Notes under the pieces: generated by a model
What the model was told of the DNA's origin: nothing
Database searches by the model: none
What the model saw: only the letters and a program-made list of their open reading frames with translations
From: Xanthomonas cannabis pv. cannabis
GTDB taxonomy: Bacteria; Pseudomonadota; Gammaproteobacteria; Xanthomonadales; Xanthomonadaceae
DNA: 52,819 bases
Direction: 5' to 3'
NCBI RefSeq assembly: GCF_000802365.1
Contig: NZ_JSZE01000069.1
Span: 1-52,819 of the forward strand
Program-made: the position numbers and the translations under genes
Part shown: positions 20,011-31,243 of the stretch, piece by piece
How the letters are laid out: every line of letters begins with the position of its first letter
Numbering within the stretch: position 1 is the first letter of the stretch

Positions 20011-22263
20011 TTAGAATTCCGCCCAATCCGACTCGCTGGACGGCGCCGCTGCAACCGCGCTACGCGCTGCAGGACGGGCCGCACGCGTTGCGACCGGCGC
20101 GCTGACCGCCGCCGGTCGCTTGGCGGTGATGGGGCGCACCACCGGCGCGGCGCGGGTCACCGCTTCCAGCTCGGCCGACAGGCGGAACAAGGCCACCGCT
20201 TCGGTGAGCTGCTGTGCCTGTTCTTCCATCGAGCGCGCGGCGGCGGTGGCTTCTTCCACCAGCGCGGCGTTCTGCTGGGTGGCCTCGTCCATGTGGGTCA
20301 CGGTCTGGTTGACCTGCTCGATGCCGGCCGACTGTTCCTGCGAGGCGGCGGAGATCTCGCTCATGATGTCGGTGACGCGCTGCACCGAGGAGACGATCTC
20401 GCTCATGGTGCTGCCGGCCTGGTTCACCAGTGCCGAGCCTTCGGCCACCTTGCTCACCGAGTCGTCGATCAGGCTCTTGATTTCCTTGGCGGCACCGGCC
20501 GAACGCTGCGCCAGCGTGCGCACTTCCGAAGCCACGACCGCAAAACCGCGGCCCTGTTCGCCGGCACGCGCCGCTTCCACGGCCGCATTCAAGGCCAGGA
20601 TGTTGGTCTGGAAGGCGATGCCGTCGATGACGCTGATGATCTCGGCGATCTTCTTGGACGAGGTTTCGATGCCGGACATGGTGGTGACCACCTGGCCGAC
20701 CACGCTGCCGCCGTGCGATGCCACCCCTGCCGCACCGATCGCCAGCTGGTTGGCCTGACGCGCGTGTTCGGCATTTTGTTTGACGGTGGAGGTGAGCTCC
20801 TCCATCGAGGCAGCGGTTTCTTCCAGGTTGGCGGCCTGTTGTTCGGTCCGCTGCGACAGATCCTGATTGCCCGCGGCGATTTCGCCGGCCGCCGTGTTGA
20901 TGGCCAGGGTGGAGTGCTTGATGCGGCCCACGATGTCGGTCAGGCGTTGCACGGTGGCGTTGGCATCGTCACGCAGACGCGCGAACACCCCATGGAATTC
21001 GCCGTCCATGCGTGCGGTCAGGTCGCCATCGGCCACCGCGCCCAGCAGCTGCGACAGCTTGCCCAGGTTGCGATCGCTGACTTCCATCATCGAGTTCAGA
21101 TCCGCCACCATCACCGCGAAGTCGTACTTGAAGCGTGCCGCATCGCCGCGGGCGCTGAAGTCGCCAGCCGCGGCCGCCTGCGCCAGCTGCTTGATCTCGG
21201 TGTTGATCGACAACAGGCTGGCCTTGGCCGCATCCATCGCTTCGTGCAGGATCGCGCGGCTGGCCGGCAGACGGCGGGCGTCCTGGGTCAGGTCGCCTTG
21301 TGCGTACTGGTTGAGGATGCGCACCGAGTCGGTGATGGCATCCAGATGTTCGAAGATCATGGTGTTGATGCCGCCAGCCAGCGTGCCGTACACGCCGGGG
21401 AAATCTTCCGGCATGCGGTGGGTGATGTCTTCGGCCGCATGCAGGTGCGACATGCGCGCGGTCTCGTCGGAGAAGCGGCGCAGCATCAGGGTCATGCCGC
21501 CGGTGGCGTCCAGCATCTGGCCGATTTCATCCTTGCTGGTCTTGCCGATCTGCACGCTGAGATCGCCCCGCGACACTGCCTGGATGGCGCCCAGCGCCCT
21601 GGACAGCGGGTTGGTGATGCTGCGTGCAATCAACCAGCCAAAGGTCACCGACAGGGCCGCCATCAGCAAGGTGCCGATCAGCAGCACCGCACTGGTCAGC
21701 TTGAACGAGGCGCTGCTGGCCGCAACCATGTTGGCCAGTGCAGTGGACTGCTCGGCGTACATCTTGTCGATGGTCTGGAACAGCACCTTGCGGATGTCGC
21801 CGGACTGCTTGTTCGCCAGGATGGCGGCGGCGTAGTCGGGCTGCTTGTACAGCGCACGCAGTGTCTTGTTGGCCTCGAAGTAACTTGCGCTTTCCTTGGC
21901 CAGCTTGTCGTAGCCGGCCTTCAGCGGCGAGCCGGCATCGACCTTGGCCCCCAGTGCCTTCTGTGTCTGGAGGTAGCTGGCCTGGATCTCGTCCATGCGG
22001 GTGAGAAAGTAGGCGTAGCGCTCGGGATTATCCAGATTGACGAACTGGCCCGACTCGTAGATGCGGAATTCGCCACCGAAGGCGCGCAGTTCCGACAGCC
22101 TGCTCAGCACCGGCACGACATTTTCATTGATCAGCACGGCCTGCTGCTGCATTTGCTTCATGCGCGAGAAGCCCAACCCACCCAGCAGGGCGGTGAGCAC
22201 GGCACTCAGGCAGAACGCAAACATCAGTTTGCGGCGGATGGGCCAATCGTTGAACTTGTTCAT
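20011..22263 (-). CDS. Methyl-accepting chemotaxis protein 7 (4HB, poly-HAMP, MA, WxxF tail)
   Basis: 750 residues. [19 protein letters not shown]1 at about 15-33, then a classical Tar-like 4HB_MCP domain ([31 protein letters not shown]) to about 190, TM2, HAMP ([18 protein letters not shown]), a second cytoplasmic helical unit ([15 protein letters not shown]), further HAMP-like units and MA. The C-terminus SDWAEF is a variant CheR/CheB tether. Two adjacent ATGs occur (22266 and 22263); GGAG lies 3 and 6 bases away, so the second is preferred. The cytoplasmic part resembles MCP9 more than MCP3/4/6. Confidence 0.95.
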   Translation of the reverse strand: MNKFNDWPIRRKLMFAFCLSAVLTALLGGLGFSRMKQMQQQAVLINENVVPVLSRLSELRAFGGEFRIYESGQFVNLDNPERYAYFLTRMDEIQASYLQTQKALGAKVDAGSPLKAGYDKLAKESASYFEANKTLRALYKQPDYAAAILANKQSGDIRKVLFQTIDKMYAEQSTALANMVAASSASFKLTSAVLLIGTLLMAALSVTFGWLIARSITNPLSRALGAIQAVSRGDLSVQIGKTSKDEIGQMLDATGGMTLMLRRFSDETARMSHLHAAEDITHRMPEDFPGVYGTLAGGINTMIFEHLDAITDSVRILNQYAQGDLTQDARRLPASRAILHEAMDAAKASLLSINTEIKQLAQAAAAGDFSARGDAARFKYDFAVMVADLNSMMEVSDRNLGKLSQLLGAVADGDLTARMDGEFHGVFARLRDDANATVQRLTDIVGRIKHSTLAINTAAGEIAAGNQDLSQRTEQQAANLEETAASMEELTSTVKQNAEHARQANQLAIGAAGVASHGGSVVGQVVTTMSGIETSSKKIAEIISVIDGIAFQTNILALNAAVEAARAGEQGRGFAVVASEVRTLAQRSAGAAKEIKSLIDDSVSKVAEGSALVNQAGSTMSEIVSSVQRVTDIMSEISAASQEQSAGIEQVNQTVTHMDEATQQNAALVEEATAAARSMEEQAQQLTEAVALFRLSAELEAVTRAAPVVRPITAKRPAAVSAPVATRAARPAARSAVAAAPSSESDWAEF

Positions 22264-22304
22264 CATGTACTCCGGGCGATGCAAGGCGATGTGTGTCCTG
22301 CACG

Positions 22305-22331
22305 CTAACGGCCCGGGGCCCGGATTCTTTA
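22305..22331 (-). promoter_or_regulatory. Sigma-28-like promoter for MCP7
   Basis: Minus strand TAAA, 15 bases, GCCGTTAG, the same core as the box before STAS-cheY-cheA. Confidence 0.7.
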
Positions 22332-22469
22332 CTTTGCAAGGATGAACGCGGCGTGTTCGGCGACGCGCCGCGTGGCGATCTGCGGTGAAGCGCGCCACGG
22401 AAGACACGGTCCGGCGTCTAACCATGCCGTGTGCGGCAGGTCATCGTGACGTATCACACGCCCAGCTAC

Positions 22470-22489
22470 CGCGCCCGTGACCGGGCGCG
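22470..22489 (-). terminator. Hairpin after MCP8
   Basis: CGCGCCCG and its complement around loop TGAC, 12 bases past the MCP8 stop. No T-run. Confidence 0.5.
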
Positions 22490-22500
22490 ACCGCAGCGGT

Positions 22501-25208
22501 TCAGGCCGGTGTGCGCGATGGCCTGGCAGGGAGGGCGGCGACGGCGGTGAGCGTGGGCCTGCCGGTGGATGCGATGGCTGGGGCCGTATCGGCAAGCGTG
22601 AAGCGCGACACCGCCTGCGCGAGCTGGCCGGCCTGTTCTTCCATCGCACGCGCGGCGGCGGTGGCTTCTTCCACCAGTGCGGCGTTCTGCTGGGTGGCTT
22701 CATCCATCTGGGTGACAGTGAGGTTGACCTGTTCGATGCCTGCGGACTGCTCCTGCGAGGCGGCGGAGATCTCGCCCATGATGTCGGTGACGCGTTGCAC
22801 GCTGGCCACGATGTCGGCCATGGTCTTGCCGGCCTGGTCCACCAGCGCCGAGCCTTCGGACACCTTGCTCACCGAATCGTCGATCAGGTGCTTGATCTCC
22901 TTGGCGGCACCGGCAGAGCGCTGCGCCAGCGTGCGCACCTCCGAGGCCACTACCGCAAAACCGCGCCCCTGTTCGCCGGCGCGCGCGGCTTCCACCGCCG
23001 CGTTCAGGGCCAGGATGTTGTCTGGAAGGCGATGCCGTCGATCACGCTGATGATCTCGGCGATCTTCTTCGAAGAGACCTCGATCCCGGACATGGTGGTG
23101 ACCACCTGCGCCACCACCGCGCCGCCATGCGCGGCGACGTCGGCCGCGCCGATGGCCAGTTGGTTGGCCTGGCGCGCGTGTTCGGCGTTCTGCCTGACGG
23201 TGGAGGTGAGTTCCTCCATCGAGGCAGCGGTTTCTTCCAGGTTGGCGGCCTGTTGCTCGGTACGTTGCGACAGGTCGCTGTTGCCGGCGGCGATCTCGCT
23301 GGCTGCGGCATTGATCTGCGTGGCCGAGGTCTGGATTCCGGAGACGATGCCGGTAAGCTGCGCCACCGTGGCATTGGCATCGTCCCGCATGCGTGCGAAG
23401 ACGCCGGCAAACTGCCCATCCATGCGCACGCTGAGGTCGCCTTCGGCCAGTGCGCTGAGCAGGCTGGAAATACGCTCCAGCCCCTGCGAGGTGGTTTCCA
23501 GCAAGCCGTTGAGCTGACGGCCGAATTCCAGATAGAAGCCGTGCTTGTCGTCCAGCGCCAGGCGCTGGCCGAAGTCGCCCATCAAGGCAGACTGCACCAG
23601 AGTGGCCACTTCTTTTTGCGTACTCACTTCGGCGCTGACGTTGCGCCACAACAGCATGCTGCCGCTGCGATGGCCGTCCGGCGCGTACAGCGGGGTCATG
23701 GTCAGGTCCAGGGTCACCGGGCCGAAGGTGTAACGCTCGGACACGGTGGTCTGCAGTTGCTGCAATCGCTGCGTGCGCCCCCTGCCGTCGGCGTCGGTGC
23801 CGAACACGTATTCCAGCGGCTTGCCGACCACCGCATCCGCACTGAAACCGGCCTGGCCCTTGGCATGGAAGGCCGGTTCGCCTTGCTTGAACGAGGTGTG
23901 CAGCGCTTCGGTGATGAACACCGCGTTGTGGTGCTCGTCGGCCAGCAGCACTTCCATCTCGGAGTGCTCCAGCGCGGTGCGGATGCGCAGGTTTTCGTTG
24001 GCGACGGCGGTGTCGCGCTCGATGCGCGCGCGCAAATCGTTCTGCATGCGCTGCATCGCACCCATCAGCCGGCCCACTTCATCCTGGCGCTGCACGGCGA
24101 TCTGGTTGTCGAGCGTGCCGGAGGCGATTGCATCGGCCACGCCCACCGCCGACTCCAGCGGACGCACCACCTGGCGACGCAACAGCAGGAACAGCGCACC
24201 GCTGAGCACCACCGCCGAACCCAGCCCCACCAGCAGGATCGTCCACAGCAGGCGATGCGCCTGCTGCATGATGGCCGCGTAGGGCACCACCACGCCCAGC
24301 GCGAAACGTTCCTGCGCCTTGCCGATCTGCAGCGGCACATAGGCACTGACCATGCCGGCCGCGTCGGGGGTGAAATCGACCGAATCCTTGCCAGCCGTGA
24401 TGGCCTCCAGCATGGTGCGGTGCCGTGCATCGGTCAGCGGTTTGCCGATGCGCGTGCTGTCGCGCGAGGACAGCACCACGCCGGCCGGCGACAGCAGCTC
24501 CACATACCCGCTGTCCATCGGGCGCAGGGCGCCCAGGCGCTGTTGCAACGCTGCCAGTGCCACGTCCACCGTCACTGCGCCCAGGTAGGTACCGTCCTGC
24601 AGGATGGGCGTGGACAAGGTGGTCATCAGCACGGTCTTGCCGCCGATCTTGTAATCGTACGGTTCGGCCACGGTCTGCCGCAGCAGGGCGCGCGGCTTGA
24701 GATTCCAGTCACCCAGGCCGGGAGTTTCGTAGTCGGTGAGCGGCTCACGCACCAGGGTGTGGCCGTCGCGTCCCCAGTAGGTCATGAAACGGCCGGTGGC
24801 GTCGTGGCCCTGGGCATTGGCGAAGGCGCTGTCCTTGCCATCGAAGGCCTGCGCTTCCCACAAGGTGCCCATGCCCACCCATTCGGGATGGTCCTGTAAT
24901 TGATCGTGCACCACCGCGGCGGCGGTGTCGCGGCTGATGCCACCGTTGGCGCGCTGCACCAGCAAGGTGGTGGCCAGGGATTGACCAGTGGTCAGCGCCT
25001 GACCCAGTTCGCTGCCGATCTGCTCGGCCTGGTAGCGCGCAGCGTTCTGCATCGTGGCCTGCGCCGATGTACTCAATGCGCCGCTGCTCTGCCAGTAGGT
25101 GATGGCCGCGGTCAGCCCGAAGCACAACGACGCAATGACCGCAGTGCCGAACATCAGGCGATACGCCAGGCGTCCGCCGAAACGTGAGTGCGTGGAAAGC
25201 GAAGTCAT
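22501..25208 (-). pseudogene. Methyl-accepting chemotaxis protein 8 (dCache-HAMP-PAS-MA), frameshifted in the signalling tip
   Basis: ATG at 25208 opens MTSLSTHSRFGGRLAYR, TM1, a double-Cache periplasmic domain (about 40-320; VGMGTLWEAQAFDGKDSAF, AEPYDYKIGGKTVLMTTLS, YLGAVTVDVAL), TM2 at about 330-352, HAMP, a PAS-like region (about 430-590) and MA. At 23019-23021 the DNA reads GATGTTGTCTGG where the sister genes read GATGTTGGTCTGG: one G is missing. The frame stops just after IAFQT; the rest ([12 protein letters not shown] to the end) continues in another frame to 22501. The lesion hits the CheA/CheW contact tip, so the product could not signal. A sequencing error cannot be excluded. No WxxF tail and no clear sigma-28 box upstream. 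The distal part is nearly identical to MCP10. Confidence 0.9.
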
Positions 25209-25404
25209 GGGTGTGGCCGCGGAGAAGGGAGAAGGCCCCGCCGGGGCGGGGAATCTACAGGCGAAGCAGGCAGCGCACCTGCTGTTCGACCGCCGGGCAG
25301 GTGCGGCTGCGATCAGAACCCCGCATGGCGCCTGCGCCGGCTGCCATCCGGGCGCGCAGTGCGCACCCACTGGAGCTCACGCGCACGACATTCGTCGGCC
25401 GCGG

Positions 25405-27582
25405 CTAGTAGGTGGCCAGCGCCACGCGCTTGGGTGCGCGCGCACCCACGTTGCCGTGGGAGCTGGCCGTTGTCGCCACCACCCGGAAGATCGACACCGC
25501 ATCGTCCAGTTGCTGCGCCTGCTGCTGCATCGCATTGGCCGCGGCGGTGGCTTCTTCCACCAGGGCGGCGTTCTGCTGGGTGCTCTCATCCATCTGGGTG
25601 ACGGTGAGATTGACCTGCTCGATGCCGGCGGACTGTTCCTGCGAAGCGGCCGAAATCTCGCTCATGATGTCGGTGACGCGTTGCACCGAGGACACGATCT
25701 CGGCCATGGTCTTGCCGGCCTGGTCCACCAGCGCCGAGCCCTGCGCGACCTTGCCGACCGAATCGTCGATCAGGTGCTTGATCTCCTTGGCCGCACCGGC
25801 AGAGCGTTGCGCCAGGGTGCGCACTTCCGAGGCCACCACCGCAAACCCACGCCCCTGTTCGCCGGCGCGTGCCGCTTCCACCGCGGCGTTGAGCGCCAGG
25901 ATATTGGTCTGGAACGCAATGCCGTCGATGACGCTGATGATCTCGGCGATCTTCTTCGAAGAATGTTCGATGCCGGACATGGTCTCCACCACCTGGCTCA
26001 CCACCTGGCCGCCCTGCGAGGCCACGCCGGCGGCACCGATCGCCAGCTGGTTGGCCTGGCGCGCGCTTTCGGCATTCTGCTTGACGGTGGAGGTGAGTTC
26101 TTCCATCGAGGCGGCGGTTTCTTCGAGGTTGGCGGCCTGCTGCTCGGTGCGCTGGGACAGGTCGTTGTTGCCGGCAGCGATCTCGCTGGCCGAGCCGGTG
26201 ATGGAGGCGGCCGCCTGCTGGATGCGCCCGACGATGCCGGCCAGCTGGGTGGCGGTGGTGTTGGCATCGTCACGCATGCGCGCAAACACGCCGTGGAACT
26301 CGCCGTCCATGCGTGCGGTCAGGTCGCCCTCGGCCAGCGCGGTCAGCAGCTCGGACAGCTTGCCTAGATTGCGGTCGCTGACCTCCATCATGGCGTTGAG
26401 GTCGTTGATCATGCGCGCCGAATCATGCTTGAAGCGAGCGGCATCGCCACGTTGGCTGAAATCGCCGTTGGCGGCGGCCTGCGCCAGGCGCTTGATCTCG
26501 TTATTGATCGCCAGCAGGCTGGCCTTGGCCGCATCCATGGCTTCGTGCAGCACCGCACGCGTACCCGGCAGGCGCGCGGCGTCGCGCGAGAGGTCGCCCT
26601 GCGCGTATTCGTTGAGGATGCCGATGGCATCGACGATGGCATCCAGGTGCTCGAAGATCATGGTGTTGATGCCGCCCGCCAGTTCGCCGTAGACGCCCGG
26701 GAAGTCGGTCGGCATGCGGTGGGTAACGTCGTCGCCGGCGTGCATGTGCATCATCACCTTGGTCTGCGCGGAGAAGCGCTCCAGGGTGTGCACCATGTCG
26801 TCGGTGGCCTTGAGCATCTGGCCGATTTCGTCGTTGCCGTGGTCGGCTGTGCGCACGCTTAGATCACCGCGCGCCACGCCCTTGATCGCTGCCAGGGCGC
26901 GCGAGACCGGCTCCAGGATCGAGTTGCCGATCATCCAGCCCACCAGCAGGTTGAGCAGCACCAGTACGGCACCGGCCAGCGTCACGATGCCGGTGAAGGC
27001 CAGCGCCTGCGACTGGGTGTCGTCGAGGTAGACACCGGTGCCGATTACCCAGCCCCACGGCTTGTACAGCGCCGCGTAGGAGGTCTTCTGCACCGGGTCC
27101 TTCTGCCCGGGCTTGGCCCAGGTGTAATCGACATAGCCGCCGCCGGCCTGCGCGGCGGTCACGAACGCGGGAAAGATGCGCTTGCCGTCGGGGCTGAGCA
27201 CGTCGTTGAGCGGCTTGCCATTAAGATCCGGCCGGGTAGGGTGCATCAGCATCACCGGCGCCTGGTCGGTGACATAGATGTAATCCACACCACCGCGTGC
27301 GCGCATGGTCGACAAGGTGTGCAACGCGGCCTTCTTGGCGGCGTCCACGTCCATCTCGCCCTTTTGCGCGCGCTCGGCGTAGCCATTGACCACCGCGATC
27401 GCCATCTCGATCTGGCTCTTGAGGCCATCGCGACGGGTGTCGGTGAGATCCACGTACTGCATGCGTGCCGCGATCACGGCCAGGATGATGATGCCCACCG
27501 CAACCAGCGCCGTCTGGGCGAGGAATTTGCGCTTGAGCGGCACGTTGGCCAACGTCTTTGCGAGCGAGCTCTTGAACGTCAT
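25405..27582 (-). CDS. Methyl-accepting chemotaxis protein 9 (single-Cache sensor)
   Basis: 725 residues. TM1 at about 22-42; the periplasmic domain (about 45-190) is of the sCache_2 type, with [39 protein letters not shown] and the signature [16 protein letters not shown]2 at about 195-217, then HAMP ([15 protein letters not shown]), a unit like that of MCP7 ([16 protein letters not shown]), HAMP-like repeats and MA. The C-terminus [11 protein letters not shown] has no WxxF tether. ATG at 27582 chosen; the upstream in-frame extension contains no receptor sequence. A weak sigma-28-like box is at 27624-27650. sCache_2 domains commonly bind small carboxylates, but the ligand cannot be read from sequence. 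Confidence 0.95.
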   Translation of the reverse strand: MTFKSSLAKTLANVPLKRKFLAQTALVAVGIIILAVIAARMQYVDLTDTRRDGLKSQIEMAIAVVNGYAERAQKGEMDVDAAKKAALHTLSTMRARGGVDYIYVTDQAPVMLMHPTRPDLNGKPLNDVLSPDGKRIFPAFVTAAQAGGGYVDYTWAKPGQKDPVQKTSYAALYKPWGWVIGTGVYLDDTQSQALAFTGIVTLAGAVLVLLNLLVGWMIGNSILEPVSRALAAIKGVARGDLSVRTADHGNDEIGQMLKATDDMVHTLERFSAQTKVMMHMHAGDDVTHRMPTDFPGVYGELAGGINTMIFEHLDAIVDAIGILNEYAQGDLSRDAARLPGTRAVLHEAMDAAKASLLAINNEIKRLAQAAANGDFSQRGDAARFKHDSARMINDLNAMMEVSDRNLGKLSELLTALAEGDLTARMDGEFHGVFARMRDDANTTATQLAGIVGRIQQAAASITGSASEIAAGNNDLSQRTEQQAANLEETAASMEELTSTVKQNAESARQANQLAIGAAGVASQGGQVVSQVVETMSGIEHSSKKIAEIISVIDGIAFQTNILALNAAVEAARAGEQGRGFAVVASEVRTLAQRSAGAAKEIKHLIDDSVGKVAQGSALVDQAGKTMAEIVSSVQRVTDIMSEISAASQEQSAGIEQVNLTVTQMDESTQQNAALVEEATAAANAMQQQAQQLDDAVSIFRVVATTASSHGNVGARAPKRVALATY

Positions 27583-27623
27583 GACAGGTATCCAGCGAGA
27601 GGATTGTGACCGGGATAAGTCGA

Positions 27624-27650
27624 ATAGCGACCCATTGGGAAAAATGTTGA
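27624..27650 (-). promoter_or_regulatory. Possible sigma-28-like promoter for MCP9
   Basis: Minus strand TCAA, 15 bases, GTCGCTAT. Two -10 mismatches. The rest of 27583-27892 contains a 12-bp duplication near 27769-27792 and no gene. Confidence 0.4.
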
Positions 27651-27892
27651 GCACCGCTTGACGCTGTTTGTGCTAACGAGGTGCACAGCCGATTTCAGCG
27701 CCATCCGGGCGCTTGAGCGTTCAACCGACGTGATGCCCCGCGCCGATGCACGCGCTCACGCGCGGCACACCGCACATCGCACCGCACATCGCACACGTCG
27801 CTCTGCAGGACAGAGCGCATGGCATGCGCAGCGTGGGGGCTGGCAGACAGCGGTGCAGGGTGAGCGGCCGCCTGGCCGCACACCGGGCGAGC

Positions 27893-28426
27893 TCAGTGCC
27901 GCGGCGACGCGCCGACGGGGCTGATCGAGGCCTGCAGGTTCTGCAGTTCGGTCCACAGCAGCTGGCGGGTGTCGCCGGCATGGCCCAGCGCCAGCGCCTG
28001 GGCGTCGTGCAGATCGCCGTCATGCAGGGCGCGATTGGCCTGGCGGTGCTGCGCCAGATACTGGCCCAGCTGCTGCTGCACCACTGCAAACTGGCGCGCC
28101 TGTTCGCCCTGCGGCGCGCTGGCCTGGAAATAGCCCGCATGACGTGCGATGCGTTGGCGCAGATTGCCCAGACGCTCGTCGTAGGCCTGCACGCGCGCCG
28201 GGTCCTGCGCTGCGGCCAGCTGGGCACGCTGATCGTTGCGCAGCTGCACCAGGTCCACGGCAAGCGACTGCAGTGCGCTGACCGGCACGTTGTCGAGCAA
28301 GACGGACACCGGGGCGGCCGGCGCGGCGAAGGAGGGTGGCAACGACACGCCCGCGGCCAGCACGGCAACGGCAAACACGGCGCCCAGCACGTTGCGGGCA
28401 GAGCGGATGGGATTGGCGGTGTGCAT
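27893..28426 (-). CDS. Exported solitary four-helix-bundle (MCP sensor-like) protein
   Basis: 177 residues. The N-terminus (about 10-35) is a hydrophobic signal or anchor ending near SFAAPAA; there is no second membrane segment and no HAMP or MA domain. The mature part is helical and lines up by eye with the periplasmic domain of MCP10: DPARVQAYDERLGNLRQR against [18 protein letters not shown], then ANRALHDGDLHDAQAL against [18 protein letters not shown]. It therefore looks like a receptor ligand-binding domain freed from its receptor. ATG at 28426 has GAAGGA about nine bases upstream and a good sigma-28-like promoter (28477-28503). Possible roles are a periplasmic ligand buffer, a partner or a modulator of the adjacent receptors; all are inference. 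Confidence 0.8.
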   Translation of the reverse strand: MHTANPIRSARNVLGAVFAVAVLAAGVSLPPSFAAPAAPVSVLLDNVPVSALQSLAVDLVQLRNDQRAQLAAAQDPARVQAYDERLGNLRQRIARHAGYFQASAPQGEQARQFAVVQQQLGQYLAQHRQANRALHDGDLHDAQALALGHAGDTRQLLWTELQNLQASISPVGASPRH

Positions 28427-28476
28427 GCGGGACGTCCTTCAACGATGCGCGGGCGATGCGGCCCTCAGTGCCATGT

Positions 28477-28503
28477 GTATCGGCCGCAGACGCGTGTGCT
28501 TGA
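28477..28503 (-). promoter_or_regulatory. Sigma-28-like promoter for the solitary sensor-domain protein
   Basis: Minus strand TCAA, 15 bases, GCCGATAC, identical in both core boxes to the motC promoter at 37833-37859. Confidence 0.65.
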
Positions 28504-28590
28504 TCACCTTTCGACCAACGGCACTGCAGCGTGGTGAATTGGTGCCCTGGTGAAGTGCGCGGCGATGGGGTCCTGTGTCCGGATAGCAGA

Positions 28591-28613
28591 ACGCCCCGGG
28601 GTGGCCGGGGCGT
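28591..28613 (-). terminator. Hairpin after MCP10
   Basis: ACGCCCCGG and CCGGGGCGT around loop GGTGG, about 110 bases past the MCP10 stop. Between it and the gene (28670-28710) lies a Xanthomonas-type ACCCCAACCCCTCTC repeat element. Confidence 0.6.
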
Positions 28614-28723
28614 TTCGACGGATCTTGAAGCGCCGGGTTGTGCGCTGTCTGGCGCTGTTGCGTCGGGCCGTACCCGCACCCCAACCCCTCTCTCGGGGGG
28701 AGATCGGTTCAGCAGCCCTGAAC

Positions 28724-31000
28724 TTAAAACTCGCGCCAGCTCGCATCGTTATCGGCAGCGACTGCCAAGGCCGGCCGCTGCGCCGCGGCGGATCTGGCTG
28801 CAGGCCTGGCTGTCGCAGATCCGGGCTGCCGGGGAGCGACCGTCGAAGCGACGCCTGCCAGGTGTTGCGGGGCAGGGCGGTGCGTCGCCGCCGGCTGCGT
28901 TGCGCCGGGATGGATCTTGAAGATCGACACGGCATCGGCCAGCTGGCCGGCCTGTTCCTCCATCGCCCGCGCGGCCGCCGTGGCTTCTTCCACCAGAGCG
29001 GCATTCTGCTGGGTGGCTTCATCCATCTGGGTCACGGTGAGGTTGACCTGCTCGATCCCGGACGATTGCTCCTGCGAGGCGGCGGAGATCTCGCCCATGA
29101 TGTCGGTGACGCGTTGCACGCTGGCCACGATGTCGGCCATGGTCTTGCCGGCCTGGTCCACCAGCGCCGAGCCTTCGGACACCTTGCTCACCGAGTCGTC
29201 GATCAGGTGCTTGATCTCCTTCGCGGCACCGGCGCTGCGCTGCGCCAGCGTGCGCACCTCCGAAGCCACCACCGCAAACCCACGCCCCTGTTCGCCGGCA
29301 CGCGCGGCTTCCACCGCCGCGTTCAACGCCAGGATGTTGGTCTGGAACGCGATGCCGTCGATCACGCTGATGATCTCGGCGATCTTCTTCGAAGAGACTT
29401 CGATCCCGGACATGGTGGTCACCACCTGCGCCACCACGCTGCCGCCCTGCGAGGCGACCGACGCCGCGCCGATCGCCAACTGGTTCGCCTGGCGTGCATG
29501 CTCGGCATTCTGTTTGACAGTGGAGGTGAGCTCTTCCATCGAGGCGGCGGTTTCTTCCAGGCTGGCCGCCTGCTGCTCGGTGCGCTGCGACAGATCCTGG
29601 TTGCCGGCGGCGATTTCGCTGGCGGCGGTATTGATCGAGGTGGTGGCGTGCTGGATGCGCCCGACGATGCCCGACAGCTGCTCGGTGGTGGCATTGGCGT
29701 CATCGCGCATCTGCGCGAACACGCCATGGAACTGGCCGTGCATGCGTTCGCTCAGATCGCCGGCGGCAATGGCCTGCAGCACCTTGGACAGCGAGGCCAG
29801 GTTGGCGTCGGCGGTGGCCATCAGCTGGTTGAGGCTGTCCACCATGGCGTGGAAGTCGTACTGGAAGCGCTGCGCATCGCCGCGCACGCTGAAATCGCCG
29901 TTGGCGGCGGCCTGCGCCAGCGTCTTGATCTCGCGGTTCATCGCCGAAAGATTGGCCTTGACGGTATCCATGGTGTCGCTGAGCACGGCCTTTTCACCGG
30001 GCAGGCGCTGCATGTCCTGGCTCAGGTCACCGATGGCGTAGCGCGACATGATCTGCGCCAGACTGGTCTGCAGGGTCACGTGCGCGCCGACCAGGTTGTT
30101 GGTGTCGTGCACCATCGTGCCGAAATCGCCGGGAAATGCCTGCGGATCCATGCGGTAGCTGATCTGCCCGGCGTCATGGCGTTGCGCCATGTCCGACTGG
30201 GCGGCCAGCACGGCCTGCAACTGCTGCTGCATGCCCTGCATGCTGTGCAGCAATTGCCCGGCTTCGTCGCGGCTATCGACCTGGATGACGTTATCCAGCT
30301 TGCCCTGGGCGATGGCACCGGCCACGCGGGTCGCACGGCCGAGCGGGCCGGCGATGCTGCGGGCGATGAACCAGCCCGCGAACGCGGCCAGCAGCACCGC
30401 CAGGATCATCGCTGCAACCATCACCTGTACCGAGCGTCGATAGGCTGCTTCGGCCTGATCGATCTCGTTGGTCATGTGTGCGGTATTGAACTTGGTGAGC
30501 TCCACCAGCTTGGCAAACAGCTCGCGCCGCGCCGGACGCGATTGCTCGTCGGACACGGTATTGGCGGTCACCAGATCGCCGGCGCGCACTGCGGCGCTGA
30601 GCGCGGCGTTGGCCTTGTAATAGTCGGCCAGGGTCAGCTTGACCGCCTCGTACAACTCGGTCTCCTTGCCCGGCGTGGTGGTCTTGGCATAGGCGCTCTG
30701 CGCGGCGTCCACATCGGCACGCGCCTTGTCCATGCGTTCGAAATAATTCTGCACCGCCTTCGGGTCGTCGGCGTGCGCCAGCTGGGCCAGCTCGTAGGTG
30801 CGGAATTCGCCAAGCAGCGCGCGCATTTCGCTCAGCTGCTGCACTGCCGGCGCCCACACGTTGCCGATCTCGCGCAACAGGTGCGCGCTCGACTGCATGC
30901 GCGCAAGCGCAAACACGCCCAGGCTCAGGGTGATCAATGCGGTAAAGGAAAACGCCACGGCCAGCTTGCGGGCAACGGCAAGATTGCGGAACCAGTTCAT
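28724..31000 (-). CDS. Methyl-accepting chemotaxis protein 10 (4HB, poly-HAMP, MA, WxxF tail)
   Basis: 758 residues. [17 protein letters not shown] leads into TM1 (about 15-33). The 4HB sensor (about 40-190) contains [16 protein letters not shown] and [19 protein letters not shown]2 at about 192-213; HAMP and the HAMP chain ([32 protein letters not shown], shared with MCP5); MA. The tail ends ASWREF, a variant CheR/CheB tether. ATG at 31000 begins the conserved receptor N-terminus. No clear sigma-28 box is visible in the 31001-31142 gap. Confidence 0.95.
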   Translation of the reverse strand: MNWFRNLAVARKLAVAFSFTALITLSLGVFALARMQSSAHLLREIGNVWAPAVQQLSEMRALLGEFRTYELAQLAHADDPKAVQNYFERMDKARADVDAAQSAYAKTTTPGKETELYEAVKLTLADYYKANAALSAAVRAGDLVTANTVSDEQSRPARRELFAKLVELTKFNTAHMTNEIDQAEAAYRRSVQVMVAAMILAVLLAAFAGWFIARSIAGPLGRATRVAGAIAQGKLDNVIQVDSRDEAGQLLHSMQGMQQQLQAVLAAQSDMAQRHDAGQISYRMDPQAFPGDFGTMVHDTNNLVGAHVTLQTSLAQIMSRYAIGDLSQDMQRLPGEKAVLSDTMDTVKANLSAMNREIKTLAQAAANGDFSVRGDAQRFQYDFHAMVDSLNQLMATADANLASLSKVLQAIAAGDLSERMHGQFHGVFAQMRDDANATTEQLSGIVGRIQHATTSINTAASEIAAGNQDLSQRTEQQAASLEETAASMEELTSTVKQNAEHARQANQLAIGAASVASQGGSVVAQVVTTMSGIEVSSKKIAEIISVIDGIAFQTNILALNAAVEAARAGEQGRGFAVVASEVRTLAQRSAGAAKEIKHLIDDSVSKVSEGSALVDQAGKTMADIVASVQRVTDIMGEISAASQEQSSGIEQVNLTVTQMDEATQQNAALVEEATAAARAMEEQAGQLADAVSIFKIHPGATQPAATHRPAPQHLAGVASTVAPRQPGSATARPAARSAAAQRPALAVAADNDASWREF

Positions 31001-31142
31001 AGTGGTCTTCTCGTGTTGCAGAGAACGACTGGCCTCGTGGGCGCCGTCACTAGGCGGGCCAAAGACGATGGCGGAGTCGAAAGATCCGGACAAAGGGCCA
31101 GAATCTCCGTCGGTCGTGTCGGGCCGGACGGGTGTCACTGAT

Positions 31143-31166
31143 GCCGGCAGTCCCCATACTGCCGGC
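31143..31166 (-). terminator. Hairpin terminator after cheA
   Basis: GCCGGCAGT and ACTGCCGGC around loop CCCCAT, about 80 bases beyond the cheA stop at 31244. No T-run. Confidence 0.6.
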
Positions 31167-31243
31167 GATCGCTCCGGGTCCGGCCGCTTGGCGGTCGTCT
31201 CGTGGAGCCTTGCATTGCGGCGTCCCTGCCGCAAGGTGGTGCG

